Shown here: positions 25,402 through 32,483 of the stretch, one piece after another | Layout: each line of letters starts with the position of its first letter | How positions within the stretch are numbered: position 1 is the stretch's first letter | DNA from: Chloroflexota bacterium | GTDB lineage: Bacteria; Chloroflexota; Anaerolineae; Aggregatilineales; Phototrophicaceae | Assembly (NCBI GenBank): GCA_026713245.1 | Contig: JAPOOU010000067.1 | Coordinates: 1 to 39,116, forward strand | Direction of reading: 5' to 3' | Length of the DNA stretch: 39,116 nt | Program-made: the position numbers and the translations under genes | The notes under the pieces: generated by a model | Databases searched by the model: none | Told to the model about the DNA's origin: nothing | The model's input: the letters and a program-made list of their open reading frames with translations, nothing else

Positions 25402-26133
25402 TCACACATCCTGCTTCTGCGGCAGCATCACAACGTCGCGCACCGTGACATGCCGTGGGCGCGAGAGCATGAAAACCGCGGCTTCCGCGACATCTTCCAC
25501 TTTCAGATAATCACGTTCGACACGTGTCAGACGCTCGATCTCGTCGGGATCGGTGAGCCCCCACAGTTCGTTTGCGACCCGGCCCGGGCCCAGGGACATG
25601 ACCCGAATGCCATCCCCCGCCAACTGCCGCCGGGTGGTATGCACGATGGTTTGGATCGCGTGTTTGGAAGCGCCGTAGACCGGTCCCAGGTGCAGTTCCT
25701 CGTGACCGGCGATTGAGCTCGTCACCAGGATATCGCCCGCGCCCTGCTCTTTCATGGCCGGGATGGCAGCGTGCATACAACGCAAGACGCCATCTACATT
25801 CACCTTGAGCAAATTCGTATACGCATCCGGATCGCCGGCAGCGTAATCGCCCATGATGAAAACACCGGCGTTGGCGAAGAGAACGTCAATCCGACCGAAA
25901 CGTTCCAGCGTACGCTCGACCATGCGGATGATATCCCCGGGTATCGTCATGTCGGCGCGAATCGCGAGCGCCTCGCCGTCGATCTGCGCGGCCAGCCGCT
26001 CCAGCTTGTCGACCGACCGCGCAGCCAGCGCCAGACGGCAGCCATGTTCGGACAGCAAGCGCGCGCTCGCCGCGCCGATGCCCGAGCTTGCCCCGGTGAT
26101 GATGACCACTTTGCCTGCTAGCGGGTTCGTCAT
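25402..26133 (-). CDS. Short-chain dehydrogenase/reductase, paralogue 1
   Basis: The 243-residue classical SDR has the cofactor loop TGASSGIG (13-20), the NAG motif (FANAGVF), a catalytic Ser in VTSSIAG and YGASK as the Tyr-x-x-x-Lys motif. ARS after the second strand suggests possible NADP+ preference. It resembles the YdfG-like oxidoreductases. Three paralogues and a relic follow on the same strand. Its C-terminus (MLPQKQDV) is shared with the relic at 27943, showing the relic came from this copy or a close relative. The ATG at 26133 has no strong Shine-Dalgarno. Confidence 0.9.
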   Translation of the reverse strand: MTNPLAGKVVIITGASSGIGAASARLLSEHGCRLALAARSVDKLERLAAQIDGEALAIRADMTIPGDIIRMVERTLERFGRIDVLFANAGVFIMGDYAAGDPDAYTNLLKVNVDGVLRCMHAAIPAMKEQGAGDILVTSSIAGHEELHLGPVYGASKHAIQTIVHTTRRQLAGDGIRVMSLGPGRVANELWGLTDPDEIERLTRVERDYLKVEDVAEAAVFMLSRPRHVTVRDVVMLPQKQDV

Positions 26134-26183
26134 TTCGCAAGCGCTTATGTATCAAAAAACCAGCTATGTATAAGGGATTGTAT

Positions 26184-26197
26184 TAAACTAAAGTTTA
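26184..26197. promoter_or_regulatory. Palindrome upstream of the methyltransferase gene
   Basis: TAAACT-AA-AGTTTA is a perfect inverted repeat that overlaps the start of the TAGGAGA ribosome-binding site, 12 bases before ATG 26210. Its place would suit an operator or a structure controlling translation. It lies in an AT-rich 76-base gap between divergent genes. Confidence 0.3.
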
Positions 26198-26209
26198 GGA
26201 GAATTCGCA

Positions 26210-26971
26210 ATGAATTTCAAAGATCCCATCATAGACAGCTCTGAGTTCAGTCTGGCGCTTTGGCTGGACAGGGTGCATCAAGGCGATTGCATTGAACTGA
26301 TGGACCAAATGCCCGCGGAGTCTATTGACCTCATCGTGACCAGCCCGCCTTACAATATCAAGAACAGCACGGGAAACGGTCTCAAAAACGGCAGCGGCGG
26401 CAAATGGCCCCAGGCCGAACTCATCAGAGGTTATGCCGATCACGACGACGCCATGCCCCATGAAGAGTACGTCGCCTGGCAGAGGAATTGCCTTCAAGCG
26501 ATGATGCGAATTCTATGCGAAGACGGCGCTATCTTTTACAATCACAAATGGCGTGTGCAAGGCGGTTTGCTCCAGGATCGCGCGGATATTGTCGCTGGCT
26601 TTCCCGTACGTCAGATCATCATCTGGCAGCGCAACGGCGGCATCAACTTCAATCCCGGATACTTCTTGCCAACATACGAAGTGATTTATTTGATCGCCAA
26701 GCCAAAATTCCGTCTGGCAGCGAAGGCCAACGCGCAAGGCGACGTCTGGCGCATTCCGCAAGAATCCAAGAATCCTCACCCGGCGACATTTCCGCTGGCG
26801 CTGGCACAACGCTGTATCGATTCGACCAAGGCAAAAACTGTCCTCGATCCCTTCATCGGGTCAGGCACGACAGCTATCGCCGCCGAAAAATCGGGACGAC
26901 AGTGGATCGGCATCGACATCAGCGCGGCTTATTGCGAGTTGGCGCGCGAGCGAATCGGTAGCTTCGTTTGA
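26210..26971 (+). CDS. DNA methyltransferase (N4-cytosine/N6-adenine type, beta-like motif order)
   Basis: The 253-residue enzyme transfers a methyl group from S-adenosylmethionine to an exocyclic amino group of DNA. The catalytic motif TSPPYN (44-49) comes before the AdoMet motif DPFIGSGTT (213-221), an order seen in beta-class enzymes. The Ser in SPPY is common in N4-cytosine enzymes, but adenine methylation cannot be excluded. No recognised restriction gene is fused to it. A small gene and an HNH nuclease gene follow on the same strand within 0.5 kb and could be its partners. It sits inside the SDR array, suggesting insertion. Confidence 0.92.
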   Translation: MNFKDPIIDSSEFSLALWLDRVHQGDCIELMDQMPAESIDLIVTSPPYNIKNSTGNGLKNGSGGKWPQAELIRGYADHDDAMPHEEYVAWQRNCLQAMMRILCEDGAIFYNHKWRVQGGLLQDRADIVAGFPVRQIIIWQRNGGINFNPGYFLPTYEVIYLIAKPKFRLAAKANAQGDVWRIPQESKNPHPATFPLALAQRCIDSTKAKTVLDPFIGSGTTAIAAEKSGRQWIGIDISAAYCELARERIGSFV

Positions 26972-27024
26972 CATCCTTGACCTTTGAGTTATCGTACCCC
27001 TCGCGTGAGCGTTCGATTATGCGT

Positions 27025-27030
27025 TACAAT
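27025..27030 (+). promoter_or_regulatory. Putative -10 box of the small gene/HNH pair
   Basis: TACAAT lies 30 bases before ATG 27060. The -35 region is poor (gcgtga-like), so this is tentative. A GAGG Shine-Dalgarno follows at about 27046-27050. Confidence 0.3.
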
Positions 27031-27059
27031 GGTGTAAACGATTTGCGAGGTAGTTAAGC

Positions 27060-27464
27060 ATGAAGCGGTCAACGATCGAGTTGGACATCCCCGACGATAT
27101 ATTCCAGAGTGCGCGCGACATCGCTAGGGGCGGCAATCGCTCTATCGAATCTGTTCTGCAAGATGGCTTAACTATACTATTTGGAACTTCCACCGACGAG
27201 CAGATCTCTCCCGAATCGCTCAATGAATTCAGTGAGGAGCAACTTTGGGAAGTGGTGCATCGCCGGTTGAGTTGGGCACAGGATTCTCGATTGCGTGAAC
27301 TTACCGCACTTGGCAAGCAAGGAGTGATCTCTGAAGAGGAAAAGAACGAGCTTGAGCACTTGGTCGCTATGCTTGATCGACAGATGCTTTTACGAAGCAA
27401 GGCATTGGTGTTGATGAAGCAGCGTGGTCATGACATTGAGGCGTACTTGGAATTCGTGGTGTAG
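27060..27464 (+). CDS. Small protein, partner of HNH gene (antitoxin-like)
   Basis: I do not recognise a named family. The 134-residue acidic, helical protein starts MKRSTIELDIPDDIFQSARD, a strand-helix pattern like the DNA-binding N-terminus of small antitoxins, and has a long helical C-terminus (EEEKNELEHLVAMLDRQMLL region). The next gene's in-frame ATG (27468) begins 3 bases after its stop, so the two are coupled. Similar small proteins upstream of HNH nuclease genes occur, as I recall, in Chloroflexota and Cyanobacteria. A toxin-antitoxin-like or nuclease-regulator role is inference only. Confidence 0.7.
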   Translation: MKRSTIELDIPDDIFQSARDIARGGNRSIESVLQDGLTILFGTSTDEQISPESLNEFSEEQLWEVVHRRLSWAQDSRLRELTALGKQGVISEEEKNELEHLVAMLDRQMLLRSKALVLMKQRGHDIEAYLEFVV

Positions 27465-27497
27465 CATATGGCATTCATTCCAATTTGAATACGAGAG

Positions 27498-27893
27498 TTG
27501 GTTGTCGACCGGGCGAAGAAGCGCTGCGAATACTGTCAATCGCAAATGATCATCGTAGTGTCGATGGAACTCGATCACATTGTTCCCGAGTCGACCGGCG
27601 GCGAAACAGTAGCTGAGAATCTTTGCCTCGCCTGTGCCGGATGCAATGCGCACAAATACAATTTTGAAAGCGGCATAGACCCGGAAACAAACATTGAGAC
27701 GGCGTTGTTTCACCCGCGACGACAAAGTTGGGATGATCACTTTTGTTGGAGCAAAAATGGCACTATGATCATTGGGCTGAGTCCTTGCGGCCGGGCAACG
27801 GTTGCGCGTTTGCGGATGAACCGGCGAGACGTCGTGAAATCCAGAAGTCTCTGGGTTTCCGTAGGCTGGCATCCGCCGGTTGATGCTCAGTGA
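27498..27893 (+). CDS. HNH endonuclease with an in-frame TGA close to its natural start
   Basis: The HNH nuclease domain is complete: RCEYC (C-x2-C), MELDHIVPESTGG, ENLCLACAGCNAHKYN. Related proteins, as I recall them, start 'M.FIP..(I/L)R.LV..RA..RCEYC'. Here ATG 27468 gives MAFIPI, then TGA at 27486-27488, then IRELVVDRAKKRCEYC in the same frame. So a single nonsense codon cuts the expected N-terminus. The coordinates given use the next possible start, TTG 27498 (131 residues, MVVDRAKKRC...), which keeps the whole HNH motif but loses about 10 residues. It may be a fresh pseudogene, a gene rescued by re-initiation, or a sequencing error. Confidence 0.75.
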   Translation: MVVDRAKKRCEYCQSQMIIVVSMELDHIVPESTGGETVAENLCLACAGCNAHKYNFESGIDPETNIETALFHPRRQSWDDHFCWSKNGTMIIGLSPCGRATVARLRMNRRDVVKSRSLWVSVGWHPPVDAQ

Positions 27894-27942
27894 GGATCAA
27901 TGGCCCGCTTTTCATACGTGAGGTTCGCTACCTGCTGAAATC

Positions 27943-28103
27943 TCACACATCTTGCTTCTGCCGCAGCGTCACCTTGCAGCTAGTCACGTTCGGCGTTCGT
28001 CAAGCGGTTGATCTCATCGGGATCGCTGAGCCTCCACAATTCCTTGGCAACTCGTCCCGGCGCCGGTGACGATGACCGCATTGCCCGTGAGCGTTCTGCT
28101 CAT
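27943..28103 (-). pseudogene. SDR relic with two internal deletions
   Basis: Read from ATG 28103 on the minus strand, the first 15 codons give MSRTLTGNAVIVTGA, the SDR N-terminus. The sequence then jumps directly to the C-terminal third, readable in another frame as GRVAKELWRLSDPDEINRLT (SDR paralogue 1: GRVANELWGLTDPDEIERLT). After a second deletion it ends VTLRQKQDV plus stop (paralogue 1: VVMLPQKQDV). Only 161 of about 730 bases remain. It is closest to paralogue 1 rather than to the adjacent paralogue 2. Confidence 0.85.
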
Positions 28104-28117
28104 CTACTTAACCCGAT

Positions 28118-28852
28118 TCAGACATTCACCTGATTCTGCGGCAGGATCACCAGGTCGCGGATCGTCACGTGCGCCGGTCGCGTTAACATGAAGACGAGCG
28201 CCGCAGCGCAATCTTCCGAGGTCAAATAGCTTCGCTCGTCTTCCGAAACGCGCTTGATCTCGTCGGCGTCATGGAAACCCCAAAGCGGATTTGCGACCGC
28301 GCCGGGCGCCAGCGACATCACCCGGATGCCGTCGCCGGCCACTTGGCGCCGCACCGTATGCACGAAGGTCTGCACCGCGTGTTTGCTCGCGCTGTAGATC
28401 GGTTCCCAATCCACATCAATAAAGCCGGAAATGGAGCTGGTGACGACGATATCGCCGCCGCCCCCCGCCTTCATGCTCGGTATAACTGCGTGCGCGCAAC
28501 GCAATACGGCATCAATGTTGATGGTCAGCAACTCCGAAAATGCCTCAGGGTCGCCATCGGCGAATTCGCCGGGGATATAGATGCCGGCGTTGGCGATCAA
28601 AACATCGACAGCGCCGAATTGATCCAGGGTTCGCTCGACCATGTTGCTGATATCGGCGGGCGCCGTCATATCGGCGCGCGCGACCAGGCATTCGGTCGAC
28701 AGCTCGGCCGCCAGCGCCTCCATCTTGTCCACAGAGCGCGCCGCCAGCGTCAGCTTGCAGCCCGCTTCCGCGAGCGCGCGCGCGCAAGCCTCGCCGATCC
28801 CGGAACTGGCGCCGGTGACGATGACTACTTTGCCTGATAGCGAATTTCCCAT
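28118..28852 (-). CDS. Short-chain dehydrogenase/reductase, paralogue 2
   Basis: The 244-residue classical SDR has TGASSGIG, IANAGIY, VTSSISG and YSASK. ATG 28852 (MGNSLSGK) has AAGGA seven bases upstream; the TTG two codons earlier is less likely. Its N-terminus and upstream region match paralogue 3 closely, including ATTTTCAATCCTT just before the start. The conserved C-terminal HVTIRDLVILPQ is shared by paralogues 2-4. The substrate is unknown. It is probably an oxidoreductase for a hydroxy-acid or sugar-derived compound, given the catabolic setting. Confidence 0.9.
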   Translation of the reverse strand: MGNSLSGKVVIVTGASSGIGEACARALAEAGCKLTLAARSVDKMEALAAELSTECLVARADMTAPADISNMVERTLDQFGAVDVLIANAGIYIPGEFADGDPEAFSELLTINIDAVLRCAHAVIPSMKAGGGGDIVVTSSISGFIDVDWEPIYSASKHAVQTFVHTVRRQVAGDGIRVMSLAPGAVANPLWGFHDADEIKRVSEDERSYLTSEDCAAALVFMLTRPAHVTIRDLVILPQNQVNV

Positions 28853-28940
28853 TTTCAATCCTTTGAATTCCCAATAAACTAGATCGGAGCGACTTCATTT
28901 GTACCGAGAAATTTGAAACTAATCCAGAATCCGGCCAAGA
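28853..28940. repeat. Duplicated upstream segment (pair with 29766-29853)
   Basis: The blocks attttcaatcctt, cggagc, ctgcattt/cttcatttgta and gaaatttgaa/gaaatctgaa are aligned in the same order upstream of paralogues 2 and 3, followed in both by repeat R3. The SDR genes were thus duplicated with their upstream DNA. Confidence 0.65.
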
Positions 28941-29020
28941 CGCTCCCCTCCCTGATGCTTCGGAATTCTGCCCCCCGTTGCGCGGGGGGACTGAGGGGGG
29001 AACAGGGCCGGGGGTGGGGT
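28941..29020 (+). repeat. GC-rich repeat R3, copy 1
   Basis: It runs cgctcccctccctgatgctt, cggaattctgccccccgttg, cgcggggggactgagggggg, aacagggccggggg. Near-identical sequence is at 29854-29932 and a diverged copy at 34745-34820. The C6/G6 core forms a strong hairpin. Similar C/G-tract repeats are common between genes in filamentous Chloroflexota. Confidence 0.8.
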
Positions 29021-29033
29021 TGGCCGTCACAGA

Positions 29034-29765
29034 TCAAACCCCAGCGTGCCGGGGAAGAATTACCAGGTCGCGTATGGTGACATGGGGCGGGCGCGAGAGC
29101 ATAAAGAACAGTGCTTCGGCGCAATCTTCCGAGGTCAGATAAACCTGGTCGCCCTCGGAAACGCGTCGGATCTCTTCCGCATCGTGGTAGTTCAACATGG
29201 GATTGGCAATGGCGCCCGGCGCCAGTGACATCACGCGGATGCCGTCCGGCGCCACTTGTCGGCGAACGGTATGTACAAAGGTCTGAACAGCGTTCTTGCT
29301 CGCGCTATAAATCGGTTGACTGTGAATATCGTGATGACCGGCGACGGAACTGGTGACGATGATATCGCCGCTCCCCTGCTTCTTCATCTGCGGGATAACG
29401 GCATGAGCGCAGCGCAGAACCGCATCGACGTTGACGGTGAATAGCTCCGAAAAAGCGTCGGGGTCGCCATCGGCGAATTCTCCCGTGACGAGAATGCCGG
29501 CATTGGCCAGCAATATGTCGATACGACCGAAATGGTCCAGCGTCCGCTCGACCATGGCCCTGATATCGCCCGACGCGGTCATATCGGCGCGGACCACAAG
29601 GCAGTCGGTCGGCAGCTCGGCCGCCAGCGCCTCCAGTTTGCCGACCGAGCGCGCGGCCAAGGCCAGCATGCAGCCCTGCCGGGATAGCAGCCGAGCAGCC
29701 GCTTCCCCAATGCCGGAACTGGCGCCGGTGATGATGACGACTTTTGCTGATAGCGAATTGCCCAT
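29034..29765 (-). CDS. Short-chain dehydrogenase/reductase, paralogue 3
   Basis: The 243-residue classical SDR has TGASSGIG, LANAGILV, VTSSVAGH and YSASK. ATG 29765 is used by analogy with paralogue 2, with an AAGGA-like site upstream. It shares with paralogue 4 an identical run of about 45 bases at the cofactor-binding region (near 29702-29746 and 30672-30716), which suggests recent duplication or gene conversion. The rest is more diverged. Confidence 0.9.
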   Translation of the reverse strand: MGNSLSAKVVIITGASSGIGEAAARLLSRQGCMLALAARSVGKLEALAAELPTDCLVVRADMTASGDIRAMVERTLDHFGRIDILLANAGILVTGEFADGDPDAFSELFTVNVDAVLRCAHAVIPQMKKQGSGDIIVTSSVAGHHDIHSQPIYSASKNAVQTFVHTVRRQVAPDGIRVMSLAPGAIANPMLNYHDAEEIRRVSEGDQVYLTSEDCAEALFFMLSRPPHVTIRDLVILPRHAGV

Positions 29766-29853
29766 TTTCAATCCTTGGAACTCTCATTTAGCCAGAACGG
29801 AGCAACTGCATTTGTAGCTAGAAATCTGAAGCCACTCTGGAATCCCGCAAAGG

Positions 29854-29932
29854 CGCTCCCCTCCCGGATGCTTCGGAATTCTGCCCCCCGTTGCGCGGGG
29901 GGACTGCGGGGGGAACAGGGCCGGGGGAGGGT
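29854..29932 (+). repeat. GC-rich repeat R3, copy 2
   Basis: It begins cgctcccctcccggatgctt and ends aacagggccgggggaggg, nearly identical to copy 1 and in the same position relative to an SDR gene. Confidence 0.8.
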
Positions 29933-30003
29933 TTGGCGCGACGAATTTCCCGTAATCAAACTTCTGCTCCCCTGTCCGACAAAGTCGCCGGCGCGCCTTT
30001 TCG

Positions 30004-30735
30004 CTACACGCGATCGATCTGCGGCAGCATGACCAGATCGCGTATGGTAACATGCGGCGGTCTCGTTAGCATGAATAATATAGCCTCTGCGCAATCATCG
30101 GAACTTAGATAATCTCGATCTATCTCAGTCACGCGCCGGATATCTTCGGGATCGCGTATACCCTGCATCGGATTGGCTACCGGTCCCGGCGCCAGCGACA
30201 TCACGCGAATGCCCGCGGGCGCCAATTGCCGGCGCAGCGTATGTACGATGGTCTGCACGGCGTTTTTGCTGGCGCTGTAGACCGGCTCACCGTGCAGATC
30301 ATGATGGCCCGAAATGGAACTGGTGACGATGATATCGCCACCCCCACCCGTTTTCATACTCGGAATGACGGCATGAGCGCAGCGCAAGACTGCATCGACA
30401 TTGATCTTGAGCAGGGCTGAGAACGCATCGAGGTCGCCATCGGCGAATTGTCCGCGAATCCAGATCCCCGCATTGGCCAGCATGATGTCAACGCGGCCAT
30501 ATCGCTCAAGCGTCCGCTCAACCATATCTGAAATATCGCCGGGCTGGGTCATGTCCGCGCGCAGGGCCAGGCATTCAGCCGGCAGCTCAGCAGCCAGCGC
30601 TTCGAGTTTGTCATATGATCGCGCTGCCAATGCCAGCTTGCAACCCTGTTGAGACAGCAGCCGGGCAGCCGCTTCCCCAATGCCGGAACTGGCGCCGGTG
30701 ATGATGACGACTTTTCCCGTGAGTGATTGGCTCAT
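30004..30735 (-). CDS. Short-chain dehydrogenase/reductase, paralogue 4
   Basis: The 243-residue classical SDR has TGASSGIG, LANAGIW, VTSSISGHH and YSASK. ATG 30735 (MSQSLTGK) is preferred over codons further upstream because CAGGAG lies eight bases before it. The CAGG part of that ribosome-binding site is the edge of a repeat R1 copy, and the open frame upstream runs through the repeat. It is the first gene of the SDR series in the direction of transcription. Confidence 0.9.
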   Translation of the reverse strand: MSQSLTGKVVIITGASSGIGEAAARLLSQQGCKLALAARSYDKLEALAAELPAECLALRADMTQPGDISDMVERTLERYGRVDIMLANAGIWIRGQFADGDLDAFSALLKINVDAVLRCAHAVIPSMKTGGGGDIIVTSSISGHHDLHGEPVYSASKNAVQTIVHTLRRQLAPAGIRVMSLAPGPVANPMQGIRDPEDIRRVTEIDRDYLSSDDCAEAILFMLTRPPHVTIRDLVMLPQIDRV

Positions 30736-30744
30736 TAACTTGCT

Positions 30745-30834
30745 CCTGTTTACGTTAACCGCGTCGCTCATGCGACGAGCCGGCTTACGATTTTGCGTGA
30801 GCGCGACAGACCTTTTCGCTGCCGCCGAGCGGCT
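30745..30834 (+). repeat. Dispersed structured repeat R1, copy B
   Basis: cctgtttacgttaaccgcg to gctgccgccgagcggct, with the hairpin CGTCGC-TCAT-GCGACG. Copies A and B also share the three bases before the repeat (gct) and the variant GTTTACGTTAAC. It sits directly upstream of SDR paralogue 4. Confidence 0.85.
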
Positions 30835-30981
30835 GGCGATAAGCGCGAGCGACCTGTACGTTCCTGTAAGCCGCCCGCGTTCTGGCTTGGAGCGGTTGGA
30901 TTACCGCATAGAATAGGACGGGCGGAACTCTTCTGCGCCATTAACTGACAAGCCCTTGCGGATTTGCCGTGGACGCGCCGG

Positions 30982-32082
30982 CTAGGGAGTCAGCGTGACC
31001 TTGACCGATTCGCTGCCCTTCGCGACCATATCCATGCCGGCATGAAAGCTGCTAAGCGGCAGTTGGTGGGTCATGATACGCTCCATGGGCAGCAGGCCCT
31101 TGACCAGCATGTCGATAGCGATGGGATAAGTATACGGGCTCAGGTGCGAACCATGGATATTCAATTCTTTGGTATCGCCAATGATGGTCCAATCCACGGT
31201 GACCGGCTCCCGCATGACGCTGAATTCCACGAAAGTGCCTAACTTGCGGATCATCTGCAAGCCTTGCTCCACCGCCGCCGGATATCCGGTGGCTTCGATA
31301 TAGACATCGCAGCCGTAGCCCTCCGTTAATTTCAGCACTTCGTCAACCACATCGGTCTTGCCCGGGTTCAGGCTCATATCGGCGCCGCAAAGCTCTGCGA
31401 TCTCCAGCCGGTCGTTGTTCAGGTCGACAGCGATCAGCAGGCGCGGGTTCTTGAGCCGCGCGGCAGCCACCATGCCCAGGCCCAAGGGACCGCAACCAGC
31501 GATCACGACTACGTCCTCTAGTTCGATTTCGCCGCGCTGCACCGCATGAATCGAGCAGCCGAGCGGCTCGATGAATGCGGCATGATGCGCCGGCAGCGAT
31601 TCCGGCACTTTGTAATTGAGGGCCCCGTCCGGGAACAACATGTACTCGGCCATGGCCCCGATAGTGGCTTGACGAAAGCCGTATACGTCGTGCTTGTCCT
31701 GGCACATCCAGTACTGCCCGCGCATACAGAATCGGCAATGCCAGCAGGGAACGATCTGCTCGGAGACGGCGAAATCGCCCAATGCCAAGCCATATTTGTC
31801 ACCGGCGCCCGCGCCCAGCGCAACGACTTCGCCCACGAATTCATGCCCGGGGATGACCGGCGGCTGGCAATAGCCGTCCCGGCTGTCGTCGCCCCAAAAG
31901 AGCGGCGCGCCTTGGTAGCACTTGAGATCGCTGGCGCAAATGCCGACCGACTGCACCTTGATCAGGACTTCACCGGCCGCAGGGCGTGGCACCTGCCATT
32001 CGTCGAGGCGATAGTCTTCCGGCCCGTGGCAGACGATGGCGGGCATGGTTTCGGGCAGAGGTTCAAGCGCTAGGTAGTCCAT
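30982..32082 (-). CDS. Zinc-dependent medium-chain dehydrogenase (erythritol/L-threitol dehydrogenase-like)
   Basis: The 366-residue MDR protein has catalytic zinc residues C49 (GICASD) and H80-E81 (GHEFVGE), structural cysteines C113, C116, C119 and C127, and the nucleotide loop AGCGPLGLGM. The extended first-domain segment CYQGAPLFWGDDSRDGYCQP before GHE is what I recall in threitol/erythritol dehydrogenases, rather than in sorbitol or threonine dehydrogenases. ATG 32082 has AGGAG upstream. It would oxidise a polyol to a ketose with NAD+. Confidence 0.85.
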   Translation of the reverse strand: MDYLALEPLPETMPAIVCHGPEDYRLDEWQVPRPAAGEVLIKVQSVGICASDLKCYQGAPLFWGDDSRDGYCQPPVIPGHEFVGEVVALGAGAGDKYGLALGDFAVSEQIVPCWHCRFCMRGQYWMCQDKHDVYGFRQATIGAMAEYMLFPDGALNYKVPESLPAHHAAFIEPLGCSIHAVQRGEIELEDVVVIAGCGPLGLGMVAAARLKNPRLLIAVDLNNDRLEIAELCGADMSLNPGKTDVVDEVLKLTEGYGCDVYIEATGYPAAVEQGLQMIRKLGTFVEFSVMREPVTVDWTIIGDTKELNIHGSHLSPYTYPIAIDMLVKGLLPMERIMTHQLPLSSFHAGMDMVAKGSESVKVTLTP

Positions 32083-32183
32083 GATGCTACTCCTATTGCA
32101 GTTGGAGGCAGACGTGGAGATATTGTAACGTTGAATATCGCAATTTCAAAAGCGGCTGGAACCACGGATAATGTATCGAAGTC

Positions 32184-32380
32184 GGTTGAAATTATGCTTC
32201 TATTCTCGACATGAGATCCTAAACCCAAAACACGCACGACGTTGGTAGGGGCGACTGACCTTCTGTGTCTACGCGCAGCGGCGAGTCGCCCAATACTCAT
32301 TCAGTATCTACTCGTCGGGCGATCCATGGGATCGCCCCTACCGGCTGTCAGGCGGTTGTTGTTCATTATTTCGACCGAAT
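32184..32380 (+). repeat. MITE-like repeat R2, copy 2
   Basis: The core has perfect 10-base terminal inverted repeats, GTAGGGGCGA (32245-32254) and TCGCCCCTAC (32332-32341), and an internal hairpin GGGCGATCC-AT-GGGATCGCCC. It has about 25 extra bases (gaccttctgtgtctacgcgc) compared with copy 1. Flanks also match copy 1, so the repeating unit is larger than the core. Confidence 0.75.
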
Positions 32381-32423
32381 TCGATACATAACCTACCCGC
32401 CGAGCCGGGCCGCGGCGCCCTTG

Positions 32424-32452
32424 TTGGCAAAGACATATCCGCTGTATATAAT
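32424..32452 (+). promoter_or_regulatory. Promoter of the formate dehydrogenase catalytic subunit gene
   Basis: -35 TTGGCA (32424-32429) and -10 TATAAT (32447-32452) are separated by 17 bases. Transcription would start near 32459 and the gene at 32484, with GAGG just before it. This supports ATG 32484 over the longer open frame, whose upstream part lies before this promoter. Confidence 0.6.
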
Positions 32453-32483
32453 GAACTTAAAGAGGATTGCGACGAGGCCCCCT

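Larger units (their letters stand above)
32083..32483. other. Intergenic region with repeat R2 and the fdhA promoter
   Basis: No gene is supported. This divergent gap of about 400 bases is filled largely by a copy of repeat R2 (32184-32380), followed by a good promoter for the formate dehydrogenase gene. Confidence 0.6.
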
